From: Wolfiporia cocos
Lineage: Eukaryota > Basidiomycota > Agaricomycetes > Polyporales > Phaeolaceae
Length of the DNA stretch: 64,000 nt
Reading direction: 5' to 3'
NCBI GenBank assembly: GCA_029448655.1
Contig: JACCLO010000012.1
Coordinates: forward strand, 1 to 64,000
Part shown: positions 11,133-22,511 of the stretch, in pieces
Position numbering within the stretch: the first letter of the stretch is position 1
Layout of the letters: every line of letters begins with the position of its first letter
Translations under genes and position numbers: made by a program
The notes under the pieces: model-generated
Seen by the model: only the letters and a program-made list of their open reading frames with translations
Databases searched by the model: none
What the model was told of the DNA's origin: nothing

Positions 11133-12639
11133 CACTGTGTATCAGGACTTGGCCTTCAACCGCTCCACTGTGTGCTCTATTCTACGGACCTCCACTCAAC
11201 CATAGGCCCCTGTTTCATGTATAACAATCCTATGCCCATGGTCTACTTACTGTCTCGTTGCCTTCTAGCTGATATCGTATGTCTAATCATATGTCTTCTC
11301 TGTTTCATTCCTTGTCATGCTCAACTGCAGCACTTCTCATTTGTTACTTAGAATGCTAGCTCGATGGACTTAATAGTAGCAGTACCAAGGACACTATGAC
11401 CCCGATTATCGAATCACAGTATAAAACTTGATGTACATACTGATCAAGTTCCTCAGCTCAACCTTGTTGAATAACAAGCATCTTATACTCATTCTCAAAG
11501 GCTTGAGCAATCAAGTGCCCAGCTTCTATATCCACACTCTGACTCTGTGGAGTCCAATGAGTAGTGCACTACTCAATATGCTGAGTAACTCCACTTGGTT
11601 ATTTCAGCTAAACAGATATTTGATCCGTAACAATAATCAAGTGACCATGTGTCACAGATCCTGTGACATGGGTCAGCCGCTCTACCCCAGCTTGAACCTA
11701 CAGTAGATTACATTGTAAGTAGCAGAGTTAGATATACCTCAGCCTGGTCATCTAGATGTGACTGCTTACATACAGGGTATCATACATCGTGCACAGACCA
11801 TGCCTTTAGGGCTGGTCCAATTACTTAGTGTAGTGATCCCCAATGTATATATACCATATGCTGAGGTCTTACAACCTCAGTCTGAATATACTCGACTTGG
11901 GGTGCATGTGCCCCCAGTCTTGCATCTCATTACCATGTCTGCTCATCTACAACACATTCTCTACCTTATACCCTTGCTAGTCTGTGATGCAACCTTAGCA
12001 ACCAAGACAGCCATTCTGGTGTTACCTTATAGGCTCTGAAGATAGGCAACAGACACAGATGTAGCTCTGTGTCGCTGTGTATCTCATGTACCTTCAAATT
12101 TGTTGTGATCTAGACTGTACTTCTAAGCTAGGCGCGTTCTGGTGGCTTGTAACTATAGTTATACAATCTGGTACCATGATAATGCTTATCTAAGCTATTC
12201 CCACAGCCACAAGTTGATATGCAATATTGTAGCCCTGTAAGAAAACCATCATGTGACACATAAGTGCCTGTGTGGTATGTGATGGTTGAAGCATAAAATG
12301 TAAAAGATAATCCCAGACACAAGTCTTTTGAATGTAAAATCCTGACAATAACTGTCACAACACTCCAATTATCAAAATCTGCCAACCAGATCTCCCAGAA
12401 CAGCCTCTGGAAGTTTGGACTACCTATCTTGGAAGCTCAGCCACAGCCCAAAAGGTATGTCAATCAAGTCACATGATGGTGCTGATACTCATCACCTCCC
12501 CATTCTGTAGCCTCTCTGACCCTCAAATGCCTGCAGTACACTCTAGAAAAACTATGGTAGATCCAATCGGCTTCAATATATACCCATAGCATCTGACCTG
12601 TGCACCCACTCTACTGTGTCTATTTGCTGCTGTAGATGA
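11133..12639. other. Non-coding subtelomeric sequence
   Basis: AT-rich sequence with short ORFs only. None has a recognisable domain or a consistent codon pattern. No LTR ends, inverted repeats or tandem arrays were noticed. It begins where the duplicated block stops at 11132. Confidence 0.5.
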
Positions 12640-13206
12640 TTCAATTCATGTGGCAATAGACCTACAGAAATGTGAAATTATGCAGCAGAAAAATGCAAAT
12701 ATGAGTGCAGATTGAAATTGTAAACCAATATAGAATATCTATTCAACATCATTGAGTGCCCCGTGAACCACTCTATGGTGCCTATTTATTGCTATGGAAG
12801 GTCTAATCCACACGGCAATAGACTGACAAAAACATGAAATTGTGTACCGAAAGAAATACATGTATGGCTGCAGATTGAAATTGTAGAGTGTCATAGAACC
12901 TCCAAATACATTCAACATGGTTGGATGCCATGTGCACCTACTGTAGGATGAGTATTTATCACTGCAAATGGTCTACCTTTCATGCCAATGCATCATGCAG
13001 CAGTAAAACATGCATAGAATAAAAGGTCAAAATTACAGAGCCAGACGCAGCACAACAAAGGGATTCCACATGGCTGCATATTCTGTGCACATGCTCTTGG
13101 GCACCTATTCCTGCAGTAAATGGCATCTTTCACATGGCAATAGACTGACAAAATACAAAACTGTGTAGCACAGAAATGCAAAAATTGTAGCAGATTGAAA
13201 TTGCAG
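12640..13206 (-). repeat. Diverged ~170-bp satellite, left part (minus orientation)
   Basis: Recurring motifs GGCAATAGACxxACA and GCAGATTGAAATTG return at about 160-170 bp spacing (12650, 12817, 12978, 13136). Reverse-complemented, they match the array at 41390-42424 (CTGCATAATTTCxCATTTCTG...CTATTGGCCTGT). Monomers are strongly diverged. The array is cut at 13211 by the solo LTR Y. Confidence 0.7.
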
Positions 13207-13454
13207 TACTGTGTCACAGATTATTCTGGGATGTCACCGCTACTTTTTATAGGGTTTATTACGCCATTCTATGCCTTGTAAGTAGCTATCCTCAGTAGCG
13301 TCACTCACCTTATGCATGGGCGCCATTACCGACACCACCCTCTATGTGGAAGCGCCCCTACAGGCGTCTTCCATCATGTTATGCCAGAGTGCCATTACTG
13401 GCGTCTCTACCCCTATGCCACATGACTCTGCGCCATTACTGGTGCCTTGTCATT

Positions 13455-14073
13455 TAACACAAGATAACAACTTACTTGTAATGTTCTTGGTTTTGCTGGT
13501 TAGGCAAGGGATAAGTAGATGTTAAGCAGGATACGTTGAGTGGTTAACTCGTAGTATGAATGCAATGAATAGAACTGAGGCAATAGCGCTCAGCAAGTCT
13601 AGTATATATACATGATAAATAAGACCCCTAACAGTCTTATTAGATAATACTAATGTCCGTATTCGTATGTACAAGTCCCCAGGTACCTAAGTACTTAGTA
13701 ATATACGATAAATACATATGCCGATCAAAACCGGGATATAGAAAGGCGGCGTAGGCCGCACGAATGGCGTTTTGCGCTCTTGTCATTACAAAGACGGGGC
13801 GTGACCAAAGCCCGGTCCGCTGACGTTTATTCGCTGACTGCTTCCGGACGGAATGTCCGATTGGCTGGAACTAGACATGTGACTGATGGTAACTACTAGT
13901 GATAAGATAAGACCGTCGTTACGGGAGATAACGCGGCCATCATTCGGCACGTATGTAACCGTTAACTTATGAACCAGATAAGCTAGTTATTGGTCTAGAA
14001 AGTCGTAGATAATTCGTAGAATTGCCGGAAAAATAGTAAGAAATATAGGGAAACTAGGAGAATTCTTGTGACA
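13455..14073 (-). repeat. 3' LTR of element A
   Basis: 619 bp; minus-strand start TGTCACAAGAATTCTCC and end CTTGTGTTA, so the usual CA end is not kept. TATATATA lies at 13603-13610 and the predicted RNA start near 13576. To its right is the polypurine tract, read on the minus strand as a G-rich run followed by TAA and the LTR. Confidence 0.93.
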
Positions 14074-14163
14074 TTACCCCCCCCTTAGATTTCAACGACC
14101 CCGTTGAGAGTAGAAATGGTGCTAGAGCCCATTGAAGGGTTAGACTTTACGATTTTTCCACTT

Positions 14164-14222
14164 TTATCGTCCTGTCGATCCAAAACCTTGTGTACCGCGC
14201 TTTGTTGGCTTGTTGAACTGCT
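14164..14222 (-). CDS. pol: Element A pol, last segment (dUTPase C-terminal arm)
   Basis: The final ~20 codons of A pol, cut from the rest by element B. They contain the glycine-rich dUTPase motif 5 (RGTQGFGSTG) and end at TAA (14166-14164). The frame matches the upstream pol segment once B and one copy of CGTTG are removed. Confidence 0.85.
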
Positions 14223-14227
14223 CGTTG

Positions 14228-14926
14228 TGACACAGACTAGACTGTGGGACTCACACTATAACCTAATAAGCGACTTGAAGGAGTTGCTGGAGGTTGGTGA
14301 GGAGACTAGTGGGCGCAAGCAGAGATGATATGTAACTGTGCGAATGCAGAGAACAAATCTAAGGCTTATCCGCAGTGATAGCCCTACTTATATACATGCT
14401 TTGTTTGGTTACCGGTAAGGGAGCCAAACATGAAGGTGGTCTGTGCGCAGACATAACTAATATGGTTAAGTCGTAAACTACAATAGACCATGTGCGCCGG
14501 TAATGGCCGCACCAGTAAGATCGTTTGTTTGGACCGTAGGTCCATGTTGTGGAAGTGGCTGTAGCTACGTTAGTAAGCCATGCATGTGATTCTTATATTC
14601 CGGTATCGGGATATGAGTAATCGTAAGGTCATTGGCATGTGATAACGAGCGGGCCGCTTATCCAATTGTACTGACATAGCCCGGTACCGGGATATGAGTA
14701 AGGCGCGTGACTCCGGAGGTTAGTCCGCTGAGTCATTGACGCGTACAAACGTGTTATGTACGTGTTGTTATGACAAGTGGACGTATACCGCGTTGTGTAC
14801 GTGTTGTTTGGTTGCGTGTACGTGTAGACGGGCGCTTAGCAGCGTAAATGTCTACAAGGTCGTAGAAATACCAGATAAATAGGTAAAAATACGGGAAAAA
14901 TAGTGGCATGTCCCAAATCTGTGACA
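14228..14926 (-). repeat. 3' LTR of element B
   Basis: 699 bp; minus strand begins TGTCACAGATTTGGG and ends GTGTCA. TATATA lies at 14389-14394 and the self-priming copy (plus strand AGAACAAATCT) at 14350-14360. The adjoining polypurine tract on the minus strand is GAAGAGGGGGTAA. The 64-aa ORF reading out of it is incidental. Confidence 0.95.
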
Positions 14927-14965
14927 TTACCCCCTCTTCAGGTTTCATTGTCCCTAATGGAACGA

Positions 14966-17900
14966 TTACTTTCCTGTGGAGCCGAAACCACCAGTACCGC
15001 GCTCGGATTTAATCTTTTCAAAGTAAGATTTTCCGTGTAGCGTAATATGCGGGTCCTTAGCAACTTCGCAGATGAGCTGAGCAATCTTATCGCCGGCCCG
15101 AATATCGATAGATATGTCGGAGTGATTCCGGAGAATGATGATTACTTCGCCTTGGTAATCGTGGTCGATAACGCCACCCATTACGTCTATGCCTTTGCGA
15201 GCGAGACTAGAGCGGGGGGCGATACGTCCGTAAGTGCCGAAAGGTACCTGGATCTTCAGTTTGGTGTTGTATTCTGTCTGCCCGTGAGCTGGTAGAACGT
15301 CGCCTGTTGCAGTGTACAGGTCAAACCCAACCGAGTCCTTGGTTCCTTTTTCCGGCATTCGGCCGCCTTCACCGACTACGATTTTCAAGTCCGCGTTTTG
15401 GTTAATGTCAGCTGACATCCATCCCCCGTCGGGGTGTCTAACCATGCGCTGCTTAGGATCCTTCGCAAATTCTTCGCGATACTGCGGCCAGTCGTCTGGC
15501 CACGTGCATTCGTCGGCTTCCCAGTCGTTGCTGTCAGGGTCGAAGACGTGAACTGCTTCTTTCCTTCTAGCTGAGCGCCTGAGGGGGACATCCTGCATTG
15601 GAATGGCGTGTGAAGCCTTGTATTCCTGCAGAATGTCGTATGCCGTGTCGAGATCGGCTTCGCGTACCAGGAGTCGTCATTGATACCGAACCCTTTCCAT
15701 CGGATTCTGTATTCAACTCTTCCTGCACGGAGACGATGATCTAAGATCTTCTCGACTTCCCATAACTCCTCGCCGTCGACCATTTCTGGTTGAGGCTCTG
15801 GTTTTTTCTGATGCACCGGGTCCTTGTACATGACCAACTTGGAAGCGTGAAATACTGGGTGATAAGCCCTGTATTGCTCGTCCATGTGTACCCTAAAGGT
15901 GACCGGAGATAATTGTTCAATTATCCTGAATGGTCCCAAATAGCGTGGACTAAGACTTCTTTCGGAGTCTTGCCAGCTACGGGCGTCAACGAGAACTTTG
16001 TCGCCGACTTTAAACGGTACCGAGCGCTTATGTTGATCATAATACCAAGACCAGCGTTCAGCAGCCAGTTTCATAGCTGCCTTAGCTTGTTCTTGTGCTG
16101 ACCATCGTTCGTAAGCAATGACATTTAGGTCCACGTATTGTGTTGGACGTAAATTCGTAGGTCCTGCGTTGGGATGCCTTCCTAGTTCGACAAAGAATGG
16201 ACTATTCTTTGTTGTCTCACTAGCCGCGTTGTTGTACGCGAATTCGGCCGTAGGGAGAAACCATGACCAGTTATCCTTCTGAATAACATCGATGTAACAT
16301 CTAAGATATTGTTCCAGGATTTGGTTAACTCTCTCCGTCTGGCCATCCGCTTGCGGGTGATAGGCAGTTGTCATTGACCGTTGGATTCCCAATTGTTCAC
16401 ACCATCCCTTAAACAAGGCAGCTGCGAATTGCGGGCCTCTATCCGAAATGATTTGTTTCGGAAGTCCGTGGTTCGGATAGATCCGAAGGTATAGGAGGTT
16501 CGCTAATTCTTTCGCCGTTATCTTGTCTGATGTGGGAATGAAGTGCGCTCGCTTGGTAAGCCGGTCCACTATTACCATAATAGCATTGAATTGTTTCAAT
16601 TCGCCGCTGGGCGGTAAGTGGACGATAAGGTCAATTGTGACGGTGTCCCAAGGTGCTTCCGGGACTGGGAGCGGTTGCAGGGGTCCGTACGGGGTCTGGT
16701 TGTGGTTCTTCATGCGTTGACATGTGTCACAACCTTCCACGTATTGCTTTACCATCGTGGTCATTCCAGGCCACCAGTAATTACGTGATAGAAGTTCATA
16801 GGTCTTCCATCGTCCGAAGTGTCCGGCCGTCACATGGTCATGATGTAACTCCAGAATCTTCGTGCGCAATTCCTTAGGCTCTTTTGGAACGTACACTTTT
16901 CCTCGTCTGAGGAGTAATCCGGCCTCCATGTTCCATTCCTGGAGATCTTTACCGAATTCCTTGGGACCACTTTTCAGTAGTTCCTGGTAATCCTTGGTAA
17001 TTTGATCGTCCATGAGGGCTTGTCGGATTTGTCGGAGGAGGTCCTCGTCGCCTGATTGTATCTCCTGCTGTGACGCTTCTAGCGCCCTAACCGTAAAGTA
17101 TTCCGGTTTCAGCAAAATTTGATCGCGATTGTCGAGTTCCACCCCCTCTTCATGGTCTGGCCTCCGTGACAGAGGGTCAGCCGTGAGCATTGTTTTACCG
17201 GGTTTGTGACACATGGTGAAGTTGAACCTTGTCAGGTAAAGACTCCAACGTGCCTGTCTCCGGGTTAGCCGTTGTGCCGATTTGAAATATGTCAGATTGA
17301 GATGATCCGACCATACTTCAAATTTGTGTGGGTGTCCTTCGAGGTAATGTCTCCATTCCTCTAGTGCACGGATGATTGCGAGCAACTCCTTATCGTAAAT
17401 CTCATAGTTCCTTTCGGGTGCTGATAGAGATTTCGAGTAAAAGGCTACCGGGTGCCAGAGCTTATCCTCCGAAGAGTATTGTGATAGCACCGCACCAGTT
17501 GCGTAATCGGAAGAATCCGCTTCCACGCGGAACGGGGACTCCTGATCTGGGATCCGGAGTATTGGAGCCGATGTGAAAGCTTCCTTGAGAGTTTGGAAGG
17601 CTTCCGCTTGTTCGGGTCCCCAGTTCCATTGCGTGTTTTTCTTGGACAGTTCGGTTAACGGCTTAACCACTTTGGAGAAGTCTTTAATGAACCGCCGGTA
17701 GTAGTTGGCGAAGCCAACAAAGGCCTGGACGTCCTTCACCTTGGCAGGTGTAGGCCAGTCCATTACGCCGGCTACCTTCTTAGGGTCCATTTCGACTTTT
17801 CCTTTGGAAATGATCATTCCCAGGTATTCAATACTGCTTTGTTCGAAAAAGCACTTTTCAGGCTTCGCGAACAAGTCGTTGTCTTGCAAGATTTGTAATA

Positions 17901-19500
17901 CTTGCTTGACAATACGACGGTGTTCCAACAGGTCGTTTCCGAACACAAGGATGTCGTCTAGGTAGACAATGACCTTTCCTTCTCTGATAAGGTCACCTAG
18001 AATATCGTTCATCATGTGTTGGAACGTGCTGGGTGCATTACAAAAACCGAAGTACATGACTACAGCTTCATAAAGGCCGTTAGGCGTAATGAATGCGGTC
18101 TTCCATTCATCTCCCTCCTTGATTCTTACGTTGTTGTAACCCCAACGCAAGTCGAGCTTCGTAAATATCGAAGCCTGGCTAAGCTTATCGATAAGCTCGT
18201 CTATGCGTGGGAGAGGGTACCTGTTTTTAATGGTTAAGTCGTTCACCTTTCGGTAGTCGACTACCATTCGGGCTCCGCCGTCTTTTTTAGGGACGAAGAA
18301 GACCGGGCTCGCGATCGGAGATTTTGAGTGTCGGATGTAGCCCTTCCGTAACTCTTCCTGAATCCACTGATCTAGCGAGTTCGCTTCCTGAGGAGACATC
18401 TTGTATGCCTTACTCGGGGGCGGTAGTACCGCGTCATCGGGGAAGTCGATGGCGTGGTCGTATGGTTTCCGTTCGGGCATTCTTTCGGATGCGCGTTGAG
18501 AAAATACCGTGGGACCAAACTCCTGGTATTCCTCCGGAACCAAGGATTTCCATTTCTGGAGATCCGCATCTGTCAGGAATTCATCATCCGACTTCTCCGT
18601 TATCGACTGAATGGCATCGATAAGGAGTTCCGTTCCTTCGTCAAGGGTGTTCACCCAAGCGACAAAGGGATTCTCAGGCTCCTCTAAGCCGAGAAAATCT
18701 ATTGGAAAGTCATTGATGATCTGATAGATGTTGCGGGGTTCGATTTCATCTTCTTCCTCAGAAATCGAAATCCGTTTGCCATGTTTACATTTTTCCGTAC
18801 ACCGATATGTGAAGGTTCCTTCCGGCCAATTGAAGTCCGGGTTGTGTTTCAGGAACCAGTCATATCCGAGGATCACATCCGCATTCTGTACGTCCATTAC
18901 GTACAAGAATTCGGTGGACTTGTGTTCCTCGTGCACCATATAAGCTTTTACTGCCATATTGATATTACCGGCGGTATTAGAGGTACCGTCGGCGTTGCGA
19001 ATTTCGAGAGGCGAAGGTAGTTTCTGAGTGACTAACTTCTCCTCATGGACGAGTTTCTTATCTATGACGCTTATTGATGCACCGGTGTCGATTAATGCCA
19101 TGGCGTTTACTTTCTTTCCATATACCCACAGTTCCACTTCGATAGAGAACGATTTATTGTCGTCTCGAGAATCGTTTCCATGTACATTATACAAAGTGAA
19201 AAACTTCAGCGCGGTGGGGTCAGGATAAAAGTATTTTACAGGAGGGGCACGTGTAGCTAGTGTCCGAGTCCTCCGGGCAAAGTCCATTGCCGAGTTTCCG
19301 AATATACCGATATGGGATACCGAGTGACGTACGACCGCCTTATCTTCCCACCAGATAAGGGGTTCTTGTGAAGCCCCGTCGTAGGGGTGCTCTTCTTCAG
19401 GGAGCTGTATGCTCCCAGCCGCTGCGGGGCTGGTGCATTCTTCACAAGACGTCTTCGAGACGCGTGGTGGGGGCGAGGGGAACCGAGATGGTCCCGACAT
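14966..19500 (-). pseudogene. pol: Element B pol with one-base deletion (PR-RT-RH-IN-chromodomain / dUTPase out of frame)
   Basis: Polyprotein for reverse transcription and integration. In order: retropepsin (ALIDTGAS, ~136), RT (YLDDILVFG, ~513), RNase H (~655-780), integrase with HHCC zinc finger and D957/D1020/E1056, chromodomain (~1245-1295), dUTPase (~1385-1510). The segment is 4535 bp against 4536 in element C. B has GTACCAGG near 15666 where C has GTACCCAGG. This loss shifts the frame inside the chromodomain; the shifted frame stops at 15385, and the dUTPase remains open in another frame (to 14966). The first ATG is at 19500, overlapping gag by 59 bp in the +1 frame. Enzymatic domains up to integrase remain readable. 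Confidence 0.93.
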
Positions 19501-21442
19501 TGGCGACGGTGGTGGCGGGGGCCGAGGGTCCTGCTGAGCTTGAGTCAGCCGTCACTTCTTCCCAGATCGTTCGGGCACGATACGTCTTGCCATCCGCGGG
19601 GGGCGCCGAGTACGGCTTCTTGCCAGAAGCCTGTCCCTTTCCACTACCCGAAGGGGCAGCCGTGGTCTTTCCAGACGCGGCGGCTGCATCCTTCGCCCTT
19701 TGTTGCTCGGCCCGCTGAGCGGCAGGCACGAATGTTCCCGCGGCCTTGTCTGCCGCAAGCTTAGGACATTTGTTGAAGTAATGTCCTGTCTGCTTGCAGT
19801 ATGTGCAGACGGCGTTGGTGGTGTCGGCGGGGGCTTTGGCGGGCGCCTTTCCCTTGTCCTTCTTTTTCTCCGACTTCTTCGCAGAGGCGGAGGACGTCTC
19901 CTTCTTTTCGGTAGGTGCCGAGTCCTTCTTGCCGGCCTTCTCAAAAATCGACCCCTTGATCTTGTCTGGATATGACGTTTGGTACATTTCCAGGGCGAAG
20001 TCGATGAGGGGCTCGATGTCGGTTGGGGCCTTGAAGAATGGGGTCTTGCCGAGGACGTTCAAGGTGTCCTTAACCTTTTCGGGAAGTGTTTCGGTGAACT
20101 CCCACACCAGGGTCTCGTTGGCGGTTTCGGAGAGTCGGCCGAGGGTGCGGAACCGTTCGCAGTAATTGAAATAGTTCGATTCTGCCAGTTCCTTGCCCTT
20201 CGTGCCGTAGTAGCCGCGAATTTCCTTCTTGGCTATCTCCTTATCCGTCATTTTCCCATATTGCACCATTACGGATTTGGTGAAGTCCTCCCAGGTGCCG
20301 AGAGGTTCACCATTTCCTGCCTTCTTGATGAGAGGCGAGAAAAATTTGTATGCGTCCCCTGTGACGCGGAAGAGGGCCGTGGTGATACGGTCATGGTCAT
20401 CGTAGACCCTGAGCGTACCGAAGTACAGGCCCATCTTCTCCACCCATTCCTGAGCAGTCACCTTTCCAGATGACCCGGAGAATTCGGGGGGAGGGGGGAT
20501 TTTCAGGTTTTGAGGCAGACCTGGAATCTGCGGGGCGACGGCTGCTGCGGCAGCGGCTGCAGCTTGTGCGGCGGCAGCGGCCTCGGCTGCACGGGCTTGA
20601 GCATTGCCGGGGGCCGGTGCGGGTTCTTCCGGGGGCGTGCGGATGCCGGGGGGGTTGGGAACGGAGGGATTCTTGCGAATTCTCCGAAGTTCCTCGTCAA
20701 CCTTCTCCATGCGCTCTGCGAACGCATCCTCGAGGTCGTCCAGCCGGGACCGGTAGTCCTTTCGGAGCTGCTTCTCCATTTCGGAGAGCTTGGCGGTGTA
20801 CTCCTGTCGGAGTTCCTTGCCGAGGTCCACCATGGTGGACAATACCTCGTTCCGGACCGAATTGACCGCTTCGTGTAGCTCGTCTTGGGCCTTCTGTTCG
20901 ATTGCCCTGGATTGCCCAGCCAGGGAATCGATTCGTTCATGGATACGCTCCAGGCGGGCGTGCACCATTCGACCTAGGGTGTCGGTGGTGTCATGGCTTA
21001 TGGCCGCACTTCGTTGTACGGCGGCATCGATGATTGGCCCATGTATGGACCCATCCACCTTGTGGTGTTCCTCCTCGGGAAGGTACGCCTTGAGGTTGTT
21101 CTCGACAGCGACATTGGTCTGTCGTGTCGGACCCGAAAATTCCATTTCCAGGGTGGTGGCGGGCCCGATAGGGCGAGTTCGACGAGCCGGTGGGTATCCG
21201 GCAATGGGGGAGCCTGGGCGTGTACCCATGGGGTTGGTCGGAGATTCCCTTTGCGGGGGAGCGAACTCCGGCATTTCCTCTTCTCCTTCCTCTTCTTCTT
21301 CTTCCTCTCCCTCGCTTAGGTGCTCCAGCGTCACCAGTTGCTGGGTTCCCGAGGGACCAGCTACCGGGGTCACCGGACCTTCTGAGCGGAGGCGCATCTT
21401 GCGGGGAGCGAGGGGGGTGCTGACGGAGGAGGTGGAAGACAT
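19442..21442 (-). CDS. gag: Element B Gag, 666 aa
   Basis: Structural protein of the retrotransposon particle. After a proline/serine N-terminus it has an acidic run (EEEEEEGEEE, ~50-60), a coiled-coil-like charged region (~180-260), an alanine-rich linker, and the Ty3-type capsid region (EWVEKMGLYFGTLRVYDD onward, ~325-500). It ends with a lysine-rich tail and a CCHC zinc knuckle CTYCKQTGHYFNKC for RNA binding. ATG 21442 starts the frame 145 nt after the ORF1 stop. The stop at 19442 lies 59 nt inside pol. Element C encodes a near-identical 666-aa protein. Confidence 0.93.
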   Translation of the reverse strand: MSSTSSVSTPLAPRKMRLRSEGPVTPVAGPSGTQQLVTLEHLSEGEEEEEEEGEEEMPEFAPPQRESPTNPMGTRPGSPIAGYPPARRTRPIGPATTLEMEFSGPTRQTNVAVENNLKAYLPEEEHHKVDGSIHGPIIDAAVQRSAAISHDTTDTLGRMVHARLERIHERIDSLAGQSRAIEQKAQDELHEAVNSVRNEVLSTMVDLGKELRQEYTAKLSEMEKQLRKDYRSRLDDLEDAFAERMEKVDEELRRIRKNPSVPNPPGIRTPPEEPAPAPGNAQARAAEAAAAAQAAAAAAAAVAPQIPGLPQNLKIPPPPEFSGSSGKVTAQEWVEKMGLYFGTLRVYDDHDRITTALFRVTGDAYKFFSPLIKKAGNGEPLGTWEDFTKSVMVQYGKMTDKEIAKKEIRGYYGTKGKELAESNYFNYCERFRTLGRLSETANETLVWEFTETLPEKVKDTLNVLGKTPFFKAPTDIEPLIDFALEMYQTSYPDKIKGSIFEKAGKKDSAPTEKKETSSASAKKSEKKKDKGKAPAKAPADTTNAVCTYCKQTGHYFNKCPKLAADKAAGTFVPAAQRAEQQRAKDAAAASGKTTAAPSGSGKGQASGKKPYSAPPADGKTYRARTIWEEVTADSSSAGPSAPATTVANVGTISVPLAPTTRLEDVL

Positions 21443-21587
21443 TGTGAATAACTGTTTGTGACGAATGTTAGTTTCCGGTTACTCATTGTCTTAGATTCTT
21501 AAGAAGGGATTGGGTTTGAAAGCTGCAACTTTCGTTATAGATCACACTCGCACTCTATTTCAGAGTTAAAAGATGATAGTATTTCTA

Positions 21588-22511
21588 CTATACAATCGCG
21601 AGTATATCCTCTTCTACCGAGGTAGTTGAGGGCCCTGCCACCTTGTCAGGTGGTGCTACACCGAAGGCAAAAGTAATTTGTAGCGCTACGCATTCTGCTA
21701 CGATACGAGCCAAGTCCGTACGCCAATCCAAAAAGGAAATATTGCCGAGCTGTTTGCAGTACTTTTTCATAATTCTCCAGTCTCTATTGGTGATCCTTCC
21801 CCGTCTCGCTCTATCCTTTACGTTATCCACCAAGTCCTCCAATTCTACTACCATAGTGTGGAAACGCATGTCGTTTTCCATATGGAAGCCTGGGTAATTA
21901 GGGGGGTGGTTGGCGAGAGGAGTGAGGCGAGTGAGAGTGCCTTCTAGCATGGGAATAACTTGATCGCATGCTTGGAGAGGCTTCTTCTTCCCGAAGACGA
22001 GGGAAGGGTCGAGAATCTTGTGGTTGGCCGGAACAGAAGGTCCGGCCGCCGGGCTGGAGAGACGGAGGGCCAGTGAAGAAGCTGCTTGCTTGGCTTCCTT
22101 GGCGGCTTGTTTGGCGGCGATTCGCTTATTCAGCTTATCGCGAGCGAGCTTGAGCTTGTTGAGTTCGCGGAGTTCGATGAGATTCTCCATGGCGGTAATG
22201 GATTGCGCTAGCTTCTCTTCCTCTGTCCAGATACGCTTAGCGAGCGGAACTGGTTTGGGAGGTCGAGGAGCGGGTTTCCCAGCCTCAGCAATGTGCTTTG
22301 GCATGTGGACGGGAATCTCCCAAAGGTGGAGTTTCCCAGTGTAATCTTCCTTTACAGGAAGCGTGTAGGTGACGTCCTCTGCCCGAGGAATGTCGGCGGT
22401 GTCGATGCGGCTGAGAAGGGACCGCTTCGCCGGTTTGACGTAAGGGGCAGTGGAGGAGCCACGGGTGCGACGGGTAACGCGGGGCATGATTCTAGAAAGT
22501 GCAGCCTTCAT
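21588..22511 (-). CDS. Element B ORF1, accessory protein of unknown function, 307 aa
   Basis: Lies between the leader and gag. The N-terminus is basic (MPRVTRRTRGSS, from an internal ATG at 22487). The middle is a heptad-like, Lys/Ala-rich helix (ELNKLKLARDKLNKRIAAKQAAKEAKQAA, positions ~140-170 here only summarised). The C-terminal third resembles that of element A ORF1: an aromatic/basic helix (RDWRIMKKYCKQLG) followed by a W/D-L-x-x-H/I-V type segment. No catalytic motif is apparent. Its conservation in C and at the same place in A argues for a real gene. Possible roles are nucleic-acid binding or translation control of the leader; this is inference. Confidence 0.8.
   Translation of the reverse strand: MKAALSRIMPRVTRRTRGSSTAPYVKPAKRSLLSRIDTADIPRAEDVTYTLPVKEDYTGKLHLWEIPVHMPKHIAEAGKPAPRPPKPVPLAKRIWTEEEKLAQSITAMENLIELRELNKLKLARDKLNKRIAAKQAAKEAKQAASSLALRLSSPAAGPSVPANHKILDPSLVFGKKKPLQACDQVIPMLEGTLTRLTPLANHPPNYPGFHMENDMRFHTMVVELEDLVDNVKDRARRGRITNRDWRIMKKYCKQLGNISFLDWRTDLARIVAECVALQITFAFGVAPPDKVAGPSTTSVEEDILAIV

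Noticed and set aside
14754..14948. 64-aa ORF repeated at each B/C LTR end
   Set aside because: It lies across LTR and polypurine tract and lacks any feature of a gene; repetition reflects LTR copies.
20790..21461. Long plus-strand ORFs opposite B and C gag/pol
   Set aside because: They are antisense shadows of the GC-rich coding strand. They encode low-complexity Ser/Arg/Gly peptides and have no promoter context.
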